Positions 12,113-23,533 of a DNA stretch of 47,998 nt are shown one piece after another (position 1 is the first letter of the stretch; the number at the start of each line of letters is the position of its first letter). Under the pieces are notes generated by a model. It ran no database searches and was not told the origin of the DNA. It saw nothing but the letters and a program-made list of their open reading frames with translations. The position numbers and the translations under genes are program-made. This DNA comes from Desulfobacterales bacterium (GTDB taxonomy: Bacteria > Desulfobacterota > Desulfobacteria > Desulfobacterales > Desulfosarcinaceae), in NCBI GenBank assembly GCA_016218685.1, contig JACRDD010000011.1:1-47998 (forward strand), written 5' to 3'.

Positions 12113-13413
12113 GCGGCCGCAACCTCCTCTTCGGCGATGGTCTGCACCATGGCGGTGGTCAAGCGGGTCAGATCCTCTGGGCTGATGATGTAGGGCGGCA
12201 TGATGTAGACCAGCCGGCCGAAGGGCCGCAGCCAGACGCCCCGTTCGACGAAGCGGCGCGTGATCTGGCGCATGTTCACCGGCCGGTGCAGCTCCACCAC
12301 GCCCACGGCCCCCAGGGTGCGCACATCGGCCACCTGGGGCAGATCGCGACAGGCGGCCAGCTCCCGGGTCAGTTGGGCCTCTATATGCCGGATACGGCCC
12401 TGCCAGTCGGAGGCCAGCAGCAATTCGACGCTGGCCAGGGCCACGGCGCAGGCCAGCGGGTTGGCCATGAAGGTCGGGCCGTGCATGAAGACGCCCGGGC
12501 CCGCGGTAGAAATCGTTTCGCTCACCCGGCGCGTGGATAAAGTGGCGGCCAGACTCATGTATCCGCCGGTCAGGGCCTTGCCCAGGCAGAGGATGTCGGG
12601 CCGGATGTCGGCGTGCTCGGCGGCGAACAGCCGGCCGGTGCGGCCAAAGCCGGTGGCGATCTCGTCCAGGATCAGCAGCACGCCGTATTGGTCGCACAGC
12701 CGGCGCACGCCGCGCAGATAATCGGGATGGTAGGCCCACATACCGCCGGCCCCTTGCAGGATCGGCTCCAGGATCACGGCTGCGATTTCGTCGTAGTTGC
12801 CGGCGATCAGTTGCCGGAAGCTTTCCAGGTCGCTTTCGGCCCAGAGGCCCTCGAAGCGGCAGGCCGGCCGATCCGCGAAAAAATGGGGCGTCAGATGGGA
12901 GCGAAACATGCCGTGCATGCCGGTCACCGGGTCGCACACCGCCATGGCGCCGAAGGTGTCGCCATGGTAGCCGCCCCGGATGGTGAGCAGCCGGTTTTTT
13001 TGCGCCTTGCCCAGGGCGATCCAGTACTGCAAGGCCATCTTGATGGCCACCTCCACGGATACCGACCCGGAGTCGCAGAAGAATACCGTTTCCAGCCCGG
13101 CCGGGGTGATCTCTGCCAGCAGGCCGGCCAGCGCCACAGCCGGTCTGTGGGTCAAACCGCCGAACATGACGTGGGCCATGGCCGCGGTTTGCTCCATGAT
13201 GGCCGCGTTTAAAACAGGATGATTATAGCCATGGATGGCGGCCCACCAGGAGGACATGCCGTCGATGAGGTCGCGCCCATCCGCCAGGCGCAGGCGCACG
13301 CCGCCGGCCGCAGCCACGGGCAAAACCGGTGGGGGATCGACCATGGAGGCGTATGGATGCCATACATGGCGACGATCCAGTTCAAGGATTTTTTCTTCTG
13401 AAAACGGCGTCAT
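12109..13413 (-). CDS. bioA: Adenosylmethionine-8-amino-7-oxononanoate aminotransferase
   Basis: Converts 8-amino-7-oxononanoate to 7,8-diaminopelargonic acid, with PLP and S-adenosylmethionine as usual amino donor. The 434-residue class III aminotransferase shows the BioA-specific N-terminus [31 protein letters not shown] near 51-66, [11 protein letters not shown] near 147-157, Asp250 in [14 protein letters not shown] and the PLP-lysine Lys279 in [10 protein letters not shown]. It is the first gene of the bioAFD operon. The leader carries a BirA-like operator about 65-96 bases upstream, overlapping a possible promoter, so expression is probably repressed by biotin-loaded BirA. Confidence 0.96.
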   Translation of the reverse strand: MTPFSEEKILELDRRHVWHPYASMVDPPPVLPVAAAGGVRLRLADGRDLIDGMSSWWAAIHGYNHPVLNAAIMEQTAAMAHVMFGGLTHRPAVALAGLLAEITPAGLETVFFCDSGSVSVEVAIKMALQYWIALGKAQKNRLLTIRGGYHGDTFGAMAVCDPVTGMHGMFRSHLTPHFFADRPACRFEGLWAESDLESFRQLIAGNYDEIAAVILEPILQGAGGMWAYHPDYLRGVRRLCDQYGVLLILDEIATGFGRTGRLFAAEHADIRPDILCLGKALTGGYMSLAATLSTRRVSETISTAGPGVFMHGPTFMANPLACAVALASVELLLASDWQGRIRHIEAQLTRELAACRDLPQVADVRTLGAVGVVELHRPVNMRQITRRFVERGVWLRPFGRLVYIMPPYIISPEDLTRLTTAMVQTIAEEEVAAA

Positions 13414-13477
13414 ATCGAGCTCATGCCTTTCGCCCAGACCCTATCCGCTGGAAAACTGCCGTTCTTTTCGTCCGATT

Positions 13478-13509
13478 CAGTAAACCATATTGTTCGCCGT
13501 TGTTAACGA
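13478..13509 (-). promoter_or_regulatory. Candidate BirA operator upstream of bioA
   Basis: On the plus strand CAGTAAACC (13478-13486), 14 bases, then TGTTAACGA (13501-13509). The known BirA operator is a TTGTAAACC half, a 14-16 base spacer, and a GGTTTACAA (or GTTAACAA) half. Each half here matches 7 of 9 positions, with the expected spacing. The site lies 65-96 bases before bioA and overlaps the -10 of the possible minus-strand promoter. Assignment is by pattern and context. Confidence 0.5.
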
Positions 13510-13527
13510 CAAGCGCGTCACAGGTCA
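13499..13527 (-). promoter_or_regulatory. Possible bioA promoter
   Basis: On the minus strand, TTGACC (13527-13522), 17 bases, then TAACAA (13504-13499). The -35 is good and the -10 weak. It would place the RNA start inside the BirA-like site, which is the arrangement expected for repression. Confidence 0.35.
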
Positions 13528-13682
13528 AGAAATTTTTCTAAATTGACACCTACCACTCTTGTGACATAGCGTTGTTCTTGCACGCGGATGCCCTCTTCTG
13601 CCCTCGTTATCCTCGCGCCTTTCATGCCGCGGTCTGCCGGATGCCGCACCATTAGTCATCACCCATAAGAGAAAGCGCTCTT

Positions 13683-14804
13683 ATGAAAAACCGAGGAGTT
13701 GCCTGCAGCGCCCTGCTATCATGGATGGCCTTCCTGGTAGGGATACTTGCTTGCGGCGAAAAGAAGCCCTTGGAAATCGGATTCATGGCCGGATTGACCG
13801 GCCGGGTCGCGGACCTTGGCGTCCCCGGGCGTAACGCCGCCCTGCTGGCAGTGGAGCAATTCAACGCCGGCGGCGGCATCAGCGGACGTCCCATACATTT
13901 GATCGTTCGCGATGATCGGCAAGACGCGGCAACGGCCAAGCAAGTGGTTTCCGAACTGATCGATCGCAAAGTTGAAGTCATCATCGGCCCCATGACCAGC
14001 AGCATGGCCGTGGCGACGGTTGAGCAGGTCAATGCATCGTCCACCCTCATGGTCAGCCCCACGGTGACCACCACCGCGCTCACCAAACGGGACGACAATT
14101 TCGTCCGGGTGCTCGACGACACCAGCGCCTATGCCCGCAAGAGCGCCCGTTACCAGATCGAAGCCCTGGGCCATCGCAAAGCCGTGGCCATCTACGATTT
14201 GAGCAACAAGGAGTATACCGAAAGCTGGTTCCGGGAGTTTCAGACGAGCTATGAAGCCCTGGGAGGAACTTTGCTGCAGACGGGGACATTCCGTTCTGCC
14301 CCGGACACGGTCTTTTTCGAGATGGTGAAGGATTTACTATCCGTCAGACCCGATATGATCCTGATCATCGCCAGCGCCGTGGACGCGGCCCGCATCTGCC
14401 AGCAGGTGCGCAAAATCGATACGACGGTTTCCATCGCCATGTCCGAATGGGCCTCCACGGAACGCTTCATCGAGCTGGCCGGCAACGCCTCGGAAAAAGT
14501 CCGCATGGCCCAGTTCCTCAATCGCAACGACACCTCCGCCGCCTACCAATCCTTCCGCCGGACGTACCTCGAGCGCTATGGCCATGCGCCGGGTTTCGCG
14601 GGCGTGGCGGCCTACGATGCCACCCAGGTCGTACTGGAAGCCCTGGCCCGGCGCCAGCACGGAAAAACCTTGAAGGAGACCATCATCGCCATCGGCCAAT
14701 TCCAAGGCTTGCAGCAGCGCATTCCCATCGATAACTTCGGGGATGCCCAACGCGCCACTTTTCTTACGGAGGTCCGGGATGGTCAGTACTGGACGCTGGA
14801 ATAG
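13683..14804 (+). CDS. Periplasmic ligand-binding lipoprotein (branched-chain amino-acid binding protein type)
   Basis: A 373-residue type I periplasmic binding protein (Peripla_BP_6, LivJ/AmiC-like). A signal peptide ends in the lipobox ILAC with Cys24, so it should be anchored in a membrane facing the periplasm. The mature start LEIGFMAGLTGRVADLGVPGRNA and VIIGPMTSSMAVATVEQVN are typical of the family's first lobe, and GFAGVAAYDATQVVLEAL of its end. No permease or ATPase gene follows; the next gene, a hybrid histidine kinase, starts 26 bases before this one ends. The protein therefore more likely delivers a ligand signal to the kinase than supplies a transporter. The ligand is unknown. Confidence 0.88.
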   Translation: MKNRGVACSALLSWMAFLVGILACGEKKPLEIGFMAGLTGRVADLGVPGRNAALLAVEQFNAGGGISGRPIHLIVRDDRQDAATAKQVVSELIDRKVEVIIGPMTSSMAVATVEQVNASSTLMVSPTVTTTALTKRDDNFVRVLDDTSAYARKSARYQIEALGHRKAVAIYDLSNKEYTESWFREFQTSYEALGGTLLQTGTFRSAPDTVFFEMVKDLLSVRPDMILIIASAVDAARICQQVRKIDTTVSIAMSEWASTERFIELAGNASEKVRMAQFLNRNDTSAAYQSFRRTYLERYGHAPGFAGVAAYDATQVVLEALARRQHGKTLKETIIAIGQFQGLQQRIPIDNFGDAQRATFLTEVRDGQYWTLE

Positions 14805-17424
14805 GGCCGCGCACGTCCGGCCGCTGCGCAAACTCCTGACGCGCCAGTTCATACTGATCGCCGTGGTTCCTTTTCTGCTGGCCGCGACGCTCTCCATCGC
14901 CTGGCTTTCCCGTCAAATCAAGACCGACATCCAAACGTTTCAGCACCAGTTGGCCAACGCCATCGCCTCCCAGGTGGAGAGCCATCTCTCCTCGGCCATG
15001 ATCACCGTGCAAATGACGGCAGCCATTCCCATGGACGAAGGGATGAACTGGCACAACCTCCAGCATATCCTCGATGCCCAGATCGAAAGCGCGCCATCGC
15101 TGCGCGCTATCTACGCGCTCTCTACCCAGGGTCGGGTCATGGGCATCGGGCTGCCCGCCGAAAAACAAGGTCGCCGACAGGACCTGATGGGCATGGACCT
15201 TTCGCGCAACCGGCTCTTCCAGCAGGCCAGCCAGGAGCAACGGCCGATCTGGTCGGACACCTTTCTGTCGGTGGTGGGCGGCAGCCTGGTGGTGGCCCTA
15301 GCGGTGCCGGCCAAAGAGATGATGGTCATCGGGGAGATCGAGCTGCTCCAATTGACCGATTACCTGAAGCGCATCCCCCTGCCCGAGGAGCAACTGATCC
15401 TGGTCCTCGACCGGCACGGACAGATCGTCGCCGACCGGGAAAATCGCTACACCGCGCAGCAACTCAACATCGGCAACATCCCCCTGGTCAAAGCCGGCTT
15501 AACCTCCAAAACCACTCAATCCGGCAGGTTCGACTTCAACTACCAGGCGATGCTCGGCGATATCGTGCCGACTTACAGCATCGATTGGTTCATCATGGTG
15601 GCCCAGCCCATCCAAATCGCCTTCGGCCCGCTGAAAACCATGCTGCGCCTGGTGTTGCTCGGCCTGGGCATCGCGCTGTCGATCGGCATTGCCTTTTCCA
15701 TCCTCTTCAGCCGCCGCATGGCCCGGCGCTTCGAATCCCTGACCACGCACGCCCGACTCGTCGCCACCAGCGACACACCTTCGGCCTGGCCCAAAAGCAG
15801 CATCGCGGAGTTCAACGAGCTGTCGGAGAGTCTGGCCCAGATGGCCGTCTCCATCCGCAACCGGGAACAGCAACGCAAAGAGGACGAAGAGAAGATCCGG
15901 CGTTCCGAAAACAATTACCGAACTCTTTTCGAGGAATCTCTGGACACGATTTTCATCAGCACGGTTGAAGGCAAGTATCTGGACATCAACCCCATGGGCG
16001 TAGCGCTGCTGGGCTATGCATCCAAGGAGGAGGTGCTGGCGCTGGATATTTTCCGGGATATTTACGTGAACGCAGAGGAGAGAAGCCAACTGATCCACCG
16101 CCTGATTCAGGTTGGCTATGTGAAAGATTACCAGGTCCGCATGAAGAAGAAGAACGGCGATATCATCGATGTCGCCATCACGGCCACCCTGATCCAGAAC
16201 CGCGCCAACCAGCCGGCCGCGATCCGGGGGATCATCCGCGACATCACCGAAAGAAAATCCCTGGAAGAACAGTTGCGCCAGGCCCAGAAGATGGAGGCCA
16301 TCGGCGCCCTGGCCGGCGGCATCGCCCATGACTTCAACAATCTATTGACCCCCATCCTGGGTTACGCCGAAATCATGCAAAGCGAGTTCCCCGCCGGAAG
16401 CCCGCTGCGGGAAAGCATCGACCAGGTCGTTTCGGCCAGCAACAAAGCCAAGGACCTGGTCAAACAAATCCTGACCTTCAGCCGCCAGCAACCCCACGAA
16501 CCTCGCCCCGTTCGGATTCAGCACGTCCTGAATGAAGCGGTGCGCCTGTTGCGCGCCTCCATACCCAAAAGCATCGAAATCAAAGAATCCCTGCTTAAGA
16601 GCGGCTTTATCCTGGCGGACCCCGGCCAAATTCACCAGGTGATCATAAATTTGTGCACCAACGCCTACCACGCCATGCGGGATTCAGGTGGCGCCATGGG
16701 CCTGGAAGTCAAGGAGATGGATGTGGGACCCGAAGTGCTGATCCCCGGCCTTGAGATCGAACCAGGACGATATGTGCGCCTGGAAGTCTCCGACACCGGC
16801 ATCGGCATGGACGAGAAGACCAAATCGCGCATCTTCGACCCCTATTTCACCACCAAGAAGCCCGGCGAAGGCACCGGCCTGGGTCTGGCGGTGGTCCACG
16901 GCATCGTCAAGCATCATAAAGGACACATCACCGTCTATAGCGAACCGGGCCGGGGGACCATCTTTCATGTCTACTTCCCGGCGGTCGGCGCGCAAGGCAC
17001 GGCCGTTGCCGTGCCCAGCGTCGAACAGGCCCCCCGCGGCCATGAACGCATATTGATCGTGGATGATGAAAAGCCCATCGTGCAGCTTCAGAAGAGCTTG
17101 CTGGAAAGCCTGGGCTATCGCGTGACGGCGTTGTTCAGCAGCATGGACGCCTTGCAGATGTTCACGCGCCGCCCCGATGATTTCGATCTGGTCATCACTG
17201 ACATGACCATGCCGGGCATGAACGGCGCCTTGCTGTCCCGGGAACTGCTCAAACTGCGCAAGGATCTACCCATCATTCTGTGCACCGGCTTCAGCGAGCT
17301 CATCGATGAAGATAAGGCCCGGGCACTGGGCATCCGCCGCTATGTCATGAAACCGATTGTGCGCGCGGAGATCGCTCGAGTTATCCGTGAAATTCTAGAT
17401 GGCCCGGCCGCGACTACTCCCTGA
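14779..17424 (+). CDS. Hybrid sensor histidine kinase (Cache-HAMP-PAS-HisKA-HATPase-REC)
   Basis: An 881-residue membrane kinase. Transmembrane helices at about 24-44 and 289-310 flank a periplasmic Cache-like sensor. HAMP (about 311-365), PAS (about 378-490), HisKA with phosphorylated His517 in [11 protein letters not shown], and an HATPase domain ([19 protein letters not shown], then [13 protein letters not shown]) follow. A C-terminal receiver (about 755-875) has acceptor Asp808 in [14 protein letters not shown] and a late lysine in YVMKPI. The ATG at 14779 has GGAGG at good spacing; a start 36 bases earlier is possible but lacks one. It overlaps the binding-protein gene, so the two are coupled. 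There is no DNA-binding output domain and no separate regulator here; signal probably passes onward by phosphorelay. It converges on the CoA-transferase gene with an 11-base overlap. Confidence 0.92.
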   Translation: MVSTGRWNRAAHVRPLRKLLTRQFILIAVVPFLLAATLSIAWLSRQIKTDIQTFQHQLANAIASQVESHLSSAMITVQMTAAIPMDEGMNWHNLQHILDAQIESAPSLRAIYALSTQGRVMGIGLPAEKQGRRQDLMGMDLSRNRLFQQASQEQRPIWSDTFLSVVGGSLVVALAVPAKEMMVIGEIELLQLTDYLKRIPLPEEQLILVLDRHGQIVADRENRYTAQQLNIGNIPLVKAGLTSKTTQSGRFDFNYQAMLGDIVPTYSIDWFIMVAQPIQIAFGPLKTMLRLVLLGLGIALSIGIAFSILFSRRMARRFESLTTHARLVATSDTPSAWPKSSIAEFNELSESLAQMAVSIRNREQQRKEDEEKIRRSENNYRTLFEESLDTIFISTVEGKYLDINPMGVALLGYASKEEVLALDIFRDIYVNAEERSQLIHRLIQVGYVKDYQVRMKKKNGDIIDVAITATLIQNRANQPAAIRGIIRDITERKSLEEQLRQAQKMEAIGALAGGIAHDFNNLLTPILGYAEIMQSEFPAGSPLRESIDQVVSASNKAKDLVKQILTFSRQQPHEPRPVRIQHVLNEAVRLLRASIPKSIEIKESLLKSGFILADPGQIHQVIINLCTNAYHAMRDSGGAMGLEVKEMDVGPEVLIPGLEIEPGRYVRLEVSDTGIGMDEKTKSRIFDPYFTTKKPGEGTGLGLAVVHGIVKHHKGHITVYSEPGRGTIFHVYFPAVGAQGTAVAVPSVEQAPRGHERILIVDDEKPIVQLQKSLLESLGYRVTALFSSMDALQMFTRRPDDFDLVITDMTMPGMNGALLSRELLKLRKDLPIILCTGFSELIDEDKARALGIRRYVMKPIVRAEIARVIREILDGPAATTP

Positions 17425-19291
17425 GTTCGTCGAACTTGCAGCTCAAGGTGACGGCTTCGCCATCGAAGGCGGTGTGGACTTTGTACGGCAGCGTCTTGAA
17501 AAGGTGGATCATGGCCTGATTGTGGGTGGCGGTGTAGGCCATCAGGCCGGAGATGCCCTGCTCCCGGGCCGCTTCGGCCATTTTGCGCAAGAAGATTTTG
17601 CCCAGGCCCTTGCCCTGGAAATCCTTGCTCACGGTGAAGGCCACCTCGGCCATGTTGCTCTCCACCAGCAGCAGGTATTCGGAAACCCCTACTACCCTCC
17701 CGAAGCCGGACTCGCCGATGATGCCGATGAGGGTCAAATCCTTCTTGTAGTCGATCTGGGACTTGCCTTCTACTTCCCAGCGCTCGAAGCTGGTTTTTTC
17801 GTGGAAGAAGCGCAGGAAGACATCGTCTTTTTCCAGTTGGTAGTAATGCTCCTGGATGCGGCGCTCGTCCACGGGCTTGGCCGGGCGGATGGTGATGGTC
17901 TCGCCGTCGATCTCCAGCGATTCTTCCAGGTTGACCGGATAGACCGCCTTGGCCGCTTCGCCCAGGGTGCGCTCGGGGCCGACCAGACGCATCTCCTTGG
18001 CCGCTTCGAACAGTTCGTCACGAAATTTGGGATGGGCGATGCTGATCATGGCGATCACCCGTTCCTGCAAGCTCTTGCCGAAGAGATTGACCACGCCGTA
18101 TTCGGTGGCCACATAGTGCACGTCGCCCCGGGAAACCACCACGGCTTCGTCGCACATCTGGGGGATGATCCGGCTTTGCTTGCCGTCGGGGGTCGTCGAA
18201 CGCAGCATGAGGATCGATTTGCCGCCCGGACTGCGCTTTGCGCCGCGCACGAAATCGGGAATGCCGCTCACGCCGGCGAAGAGGGTTTGCGCCACCGCTT
18301 CGGCCGACACCTGGCCGGTGAGATCCACGACCTTGGCCACATTCAGCGAAACCATGCGGTTGTGCCGGGAGATGACGAACGGATCGTTGACGTAATCGGC
18401 CGGGTGGAACTCGATGGCCGGGTTGTCGTGCAAAAATTCGTAAAGCTCCTTGGTCCCCAAAGCCGCCGAGGCCACCATCTTGCCGTCGTTCATGCCTTTC
18501 TTGCGGTTGGTAATCACGCCCAGGGCGTATAAGTGCATGATGTCGTTGGTCAGGTACTGGGAGTGAAATCCCAGGTCGTTTTTATCGGACAGGGCCTGGG
18601 CCGTGGCCTGGGAGTTGGCATCCAGCCCCACCTGCAAGGTGGAGCCGTCTTCGATCAAGCGCGAGATGTGCCGGCCAATCCAGGTGGAAAGTTCCGAGCG
18701 CGGGGCCGGGGCGATGGTCAGCAGTTCTTCTTCGTGCTCCACGATCAGGTCCACGTCGTTCACGTGAATGAAGCTCTGGCCCATGACCCGCGGCATGCGC
18801 GAGTTGACCTGGGCGATCACCGTGCCGGCCGAATAGGCGGCCGCCATGGTGACATCCACCGAAACCCCCAGGCTCATCCAGCCGAAATCGTCCGGCGGCG
18901 ACACCTGGATCAGGGCCACATCGATGGGCAGCTTGCGGCTCTTGAACAGGCTGGGCACTTCGGACATGTTCATGGGCGTGACGAAGCGCAAATTGTTGCG
19001 GAAGCTCTCCGAGCGGGCCGAACCCAAGTAGATGTGCCGGATGCTGAAATTGGCTTCGTAGGTCTTGTTGGCGATTTCGGTGAGCGGCGCGCTCTCGTGG
19101 CTCATCATGCGCACGATTTCAAGACCGCTGAACAGGTGGGCATGGTCGGCCAGGGCTTGCACCAACGCCTGGGGTTCCCCACAGGCCGATCCGATGAAGA
19201 CCCGCTGACCGGGCCGGATGATCTTGATGGCGTCTTCGGGCAAACGCCGCTTCTCGAGATAGTTATCCGCCCAGTAAATCGACTTGGTCAT
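17414..19291 (-). CDS. Acetyl-CoA hydrolase/CoA-transferase family protein fused to a GNAT acetyltransferase domain
   Basis: A 625-residue two-part protein. Residues 1 to about 440 form a family I CoA-transferase/acetyl-CoA hydrolase (4-hydroxybutyrate or acetate CoA-transferase type): RPGQRVFIGSACGEPQAL near the start, then VSPPDDFGWMSLGVSVD, and VATEYGVVNLFGKSLQER containing Glu397, in the position expected for the glutamyl-CoA intermediate. About residues 470-625 are a GNAT domain with the acetyl-CoA signature VSKDFQGKGLGKIFLRKM. Such a fusion could let the enzyme acetylate itself or a partner in response to acetyl-CoA, but the acceptor is unknown. The ATG at 19291 has a GGGACGGGA-type site. 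It follows the ADP-forming ligase and fumarase genes, suggesting C2-C4 acid metabolism. Confidence 0.88.
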   Translation of the reverse strand: MTKSIYWADNYLEKRRLPEDAIKIIRPGQRVFIGSACGEPQALVQALADHAHLFSGLEIVRMMSHESAPLTEIANKTYEANFSIRHIYLGSARSESFRNNLRFVTPMNMSEVPSLFKSRKLPIDVALIQVSPPDDFGWMSLGVSVDVTMAAAYSAGTVIAQVNSRMPRVMGQSFIHVNDVDLIVEHEEELLTIAPAPRSELSTWIGRHISRLIEDGSTLQVGLDANSQATAQALSDKNDLGFHSQYLTNDIMHLYALGVITNRKKGMNDGKMVASAALGTKELYEFLHDNPAIEFHPADYVNDPFVISRHNRMVSLNVAKVVDLTGQVSAEAVAQTLFAGVSGIPDFVRGAKRSPGGKSILMLRSTTPDGKQSRIIPQMCDEAVVVSRGDVHYVATEYGVVNLFGKSLQERVIAMISIAHPKFRDELFEAAKEMRLVGPERTLGEAAKAVYPVNLEESLEIDGETITIRPAKPVDERRIQEHYYQLEKDDVFLRFFHEKTSFERWEVEGKSQIDYKKDLTLIGIIGESGFGRVVGVSEYLLLVESNMAEVAFTVSKDFQGKGLGKIFLRKMAEAAREQGISGLMAYTATHNQAMIHLFKTLPYKVHTAFDGEAVTLSCKFDELRE

Positions 19292-19406
19292 CGTCCCGTC
19301 CCTTTGCTGTAGGCGCACCCCTGTCCCTGGAGCCGGATCAATCGGATTTGCGATCTCCAGGAAAACGACACGACATTTAAATCAAAGTCCGAACGATGGA
19401 TCGCCC

Positions 19407-19437
19407 CCCACCCGGCAACACCCCATGGCCGGGCGGG
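19407..19437 (-). other. Intercistronic hairpin between acyl-CoA ligase and CoA-transferase genes
   Basis: A 10-bp inverted repeat (19407-19416 with 19428-19437, one G-U on the minus strand) with an 11-base loop. On the minus strand no T run follows, so it is more likely an mRNA-stabilising or attenuating hairpin between the two genes than a full terminator. Confidence 0.4.
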
Positions 19438-19465
19438 AGGCTTTTGGGCTCAAAACGGTCACGAA

Positions 19466-21616
19466 TCAAACCAACGCTTCCAAAATAAAACGGCAATCGG
19501 CCACCGTCGCCCCTTGCCCTTCAGGATGCACCAACAGGGGATTGATGTCCAGTTCTTTGATCTCCGGATGATCGGTGACCAAATCGGAGAGGCAGACCAG
19601 CAGTTTTTCGATATGGGCGATATCGGCTTTGGGTTGTCCCCGGAACCCGTTGAGCAGCGCATGCCCCTTGATGCCGCGCACCATCCAGCGGGCGCTGTTG
19701 CGGCTGAAGGGCGCCAGGCGGAAGGTGACATCCTTGAATACTTCCACCATGACCCCGCCCGATCCGAACATGATCAGGTGACCGAACTTGGGGTAGCGGT
19801 TGGCCCCCAGGATCACCTCCTGACCCTTGGGCGCCATCTTCTGCACGAGCACGCCCTCGATCCGGGCGTCGGCCTTGTAGGCCCTGGCATTGGCCACGAT
19901 GGTGTCGAAGGCGCCGCGCACGGCGGCGGCATCACGCAGATTGATTTTCACGCCCTGGGCATCCGATTTGTGAATGATCTGGGGCGATACGATCTTCATG
20001 GCCACCGGGTAGCCGATCTTCTCGGCCTGGACCACGGCTTCGTCCGCGCTGACGGCCAGAACGGTGGGCAGCACGTTGAACCCGTAGGCCTTGAGCAGAT
20101 GGATGCCGGAGAGCTCGTTGAGGTAGGTGTTGCCGGCCGCAAGGTTGCTTTCGACGATCTCCCGGGCCGCAGCCTTGTCGTGCTTCAGGCTGAACGGCGC
20201 CAGATCCTGGCGGTTGAGCCATTTGGAGTAGCGGTAGATGGCGCCGAAGGCCTTGGCCGCCTGCTCGGGGAAGGGGTATACCGGCACCCCGTTCTCCTGG
20301 AGATATTTGACGCCGGCCGACACATCGACCACCCCCATGAAACAGCACAGGATCGGTTTGGACGAGCGTTTGGCAATGCGCACGATGGCCTCGGCCGTGC
20401 CAATGGCATTGGTCATGGACTGGGGCGTGAGGATCACCAGGGCGCCATCCACGGCCTCATCCTTGATCACGGCGTTCAGGGCGCTCTCATAACGGTCCTG
20501 GGCCGCGTCGCCGATGATGTCCACCGGATTGTGCACGTTGGCCGTGGCCGGCAGGTGGCTCAGGAGCGCTTCCACCGTCTCTTCGCTGAACTTGGCCAGC
20601 TCCAGGCCGGAGACCACGGTCATGTCCGTGGCCACGATGCCCGGCCCGCCGGCGTTGGTCACGATGGCCACGCGGTTGCCGGTGGGCACCTTGCGGCGCA
20701 TCTTGCCCAGGGCGTTTTCGTTCTTGTAGGCAAAGGCGATGGCAAAGTCGAACAGCTCGTCGATGGCCTGCACGCGAATGATGCCCGACTGGGTGAAGAT
20801 GGCGTCGTAGACCGCCTCGGAGCCGGCCAAGGAGCCGGTGTGGGAGGCGGCCGCCAGGGCCCCGGCGCTCGTTCGGCCGGACTTGATTACCAGAATCGGT
20901 TTGGGCCGGTCGCCGCCGGTGATCTGCTTGGCCACGCGCACGAACTCCTGGCCGCGCTGCAACTCTTCGACATAGATCATGATCACTTCGGTGCTGGGAT
21001 CGTCATGGAAGTAATTGAGCAGATCCACTTCGTCTACGTCGGCCTTGTTGCCGATGGAGATGAACTTGGAAAAACCGAAATCCCGGGCCGCGGCGAAATC
21101 GAGCACCGCCGTGCACAAGGCGCCGCTCTGGGAGATGAACGACACATTGCCGGGCTTGGGCATGCGCGCCGAAAAGCTGGCATTGAGGCGCACGTCGGCC
21201 AGGGGATTGATCACCCCCAGGCAGTTGGGGCCCACCAGGCGCACTTTGCTCTCCCGGCACATGGCCACGATCTTGCGCTCGATCTCCAGGCCTTCGCCGC
21301 CGATCTCCTTGAAGCCGGCCGAGACGATCACCACGCCCTTGACTCCTTTGTCGATGGCCTCCTTGACCGACTGGATGGCGATCTTGGGCGGCACGATGAT
21401 CATGGCCAGATCCAGGGGATAGGGAATATCGGCGATGGACGGATAGGCCCGCACGCTGGAAACGGATTCGGCACTGGGGTTGACCGGATAGAGCACCCCC
21501 TTGTAGCCACCCTTTAAAATATTGACGAAGATGTCGTGGCCGACCTTGCCGGGGGTGGTTGACGCACCCACCACGGCCACCGATTGGGGGGAAAAAATGG
21601 CATCCAGATCTCGCAT
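19466..21616 (-). CDS. ADP-forming acetate/acyl-CoA ligase, alpha and beta fused
   Basis: A 716-residue NDP-forming acyl-CoA synthetase, interconverting acyl-CoA + ADP + Pi and acid + CoA + ATP. The CoA-binding domain comes first (SPQSVAVVGASTTPGKVGH), then succinyl-CoA-synthetase-like domains (GPNCLGVINPLADVRLN, FISQSGALCTAVLDF), the ASHTGSLAG segment carrying the likely phosphohistidine, and a C-terminal ATP-grasp (beta) region from about residue 500 (LKAYGFNVLPT, YPVAMKIVSPQIIHKSDAQG). In fermenters and sulfate reducers this conserves energy when acetate or another acid is released. The ATG at 21616 is preferred; an in-frame start 11 codons upstream is possible. It sits between fumarase and the CoA-transferase on one strand, probably one operon. 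Substrate is not determined. Confidence 0.9.
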   Translation of the reverse strand: MRDLDAIFSPQSVAVVGASTTPGKVGHDIFVNILKGGYKGVLYPVNPSAESVSSVRAYPSIADIPYPLDLAMIIVPPKIAIQSVKEAIDKGVKGVVIVSAGFKEIGGEGLEIERKIVAMCRESKVRLVGPNCLGVINPLADVRLNASFSARMPKPGNVSFISQSGALCTAVLDFAAARDFGFSKFISIGNKADVDEVDLLNYFHDDPSTEVIMIYVEELQRGQEFVRVAKQITGGDRPKPILVIKSGRTSAGALAAASHTGSLAGSEAVYDAIFTQSGIIRVQAIDELFDFAIAFAYKNENALGKMRRKVPTGNRVAIVTNAGGPGIVATDMTVVSGLELAKFSEETVEALLSHLPATANVHNPVDIIGDAAQDRYESALNAVIKDEAVDGALVILTPQSMTNAIGTAEAIVRIAKRSSKPILCCFMGVVDVSAGVKYLQENGVPVYPFPEQAAKAFGAIYRYSKWLNRQDLAPFSLKHDKAAAREIVESNLAAGNTYLNELSGIHLLKAYGFNVLPTVLAVSADEAVVQAEKIGYPVAMKIVSPQIIHKSDAQGVKINLRDAAAVRGAFDTIVANARAYKADARIEGVLVQKMAPKGQEVILGANRYPKFGHLIMFGSGGVMVEVFKDVTFRLAPFSRNSARWMVRGIKGHALLNGFRGQPKADIAHIEKLLVCLSDLVTDHPEIKELDINPLLVHPEGQGATVADCRFILEALV

Positions 21617-21724
21617 AGAACCTCGCTTATGTAATATGGTTAAATCCAATAAAAGGATCGCATCAACTCACTGGGTCTCAAGCCACCGATATCGACCGGT
21701 TCGGGCAGCTTCTAAACTTCGTAA

Positions 21725-23332
<1,608 letters not shown>

Positions 23333-23533
23333 GCGGCTGCTCCTTGGACTTTGGCTTTGGGCTCAAGACCCTCGGCGATCGCACCCGTGCCAGTGCGAGT
23401 GCGGTTGGGTTTAAAAGAGCCCCACTGTAACGAGAAGCGATCGGGCAAGTCAAGCGCGGCCACACCCCAGCAGCCCCCGAATGAAATTTATTCTCTATCG
23501 CTTCTGTTAATAGATTTTGAACCGGCAGTGATT

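Noticed and set aside
13542..13570. TTGACA near 13542 as a plus-strand promoter for the binding-protein gene
   Set aside because: The -35 is perfect, but no acceptable -10 lies at 15-18 bases (ACATAG/CATAGC), so it is not listed as a promoter.
23433..23505. AGAAGCGAT...ATCGCTTCT inverted repeat upstream of fumarase
   Set aside because: Arms are 55 bases apart with no supporting promoter or T run; a 9-base match at this distance can be chance.
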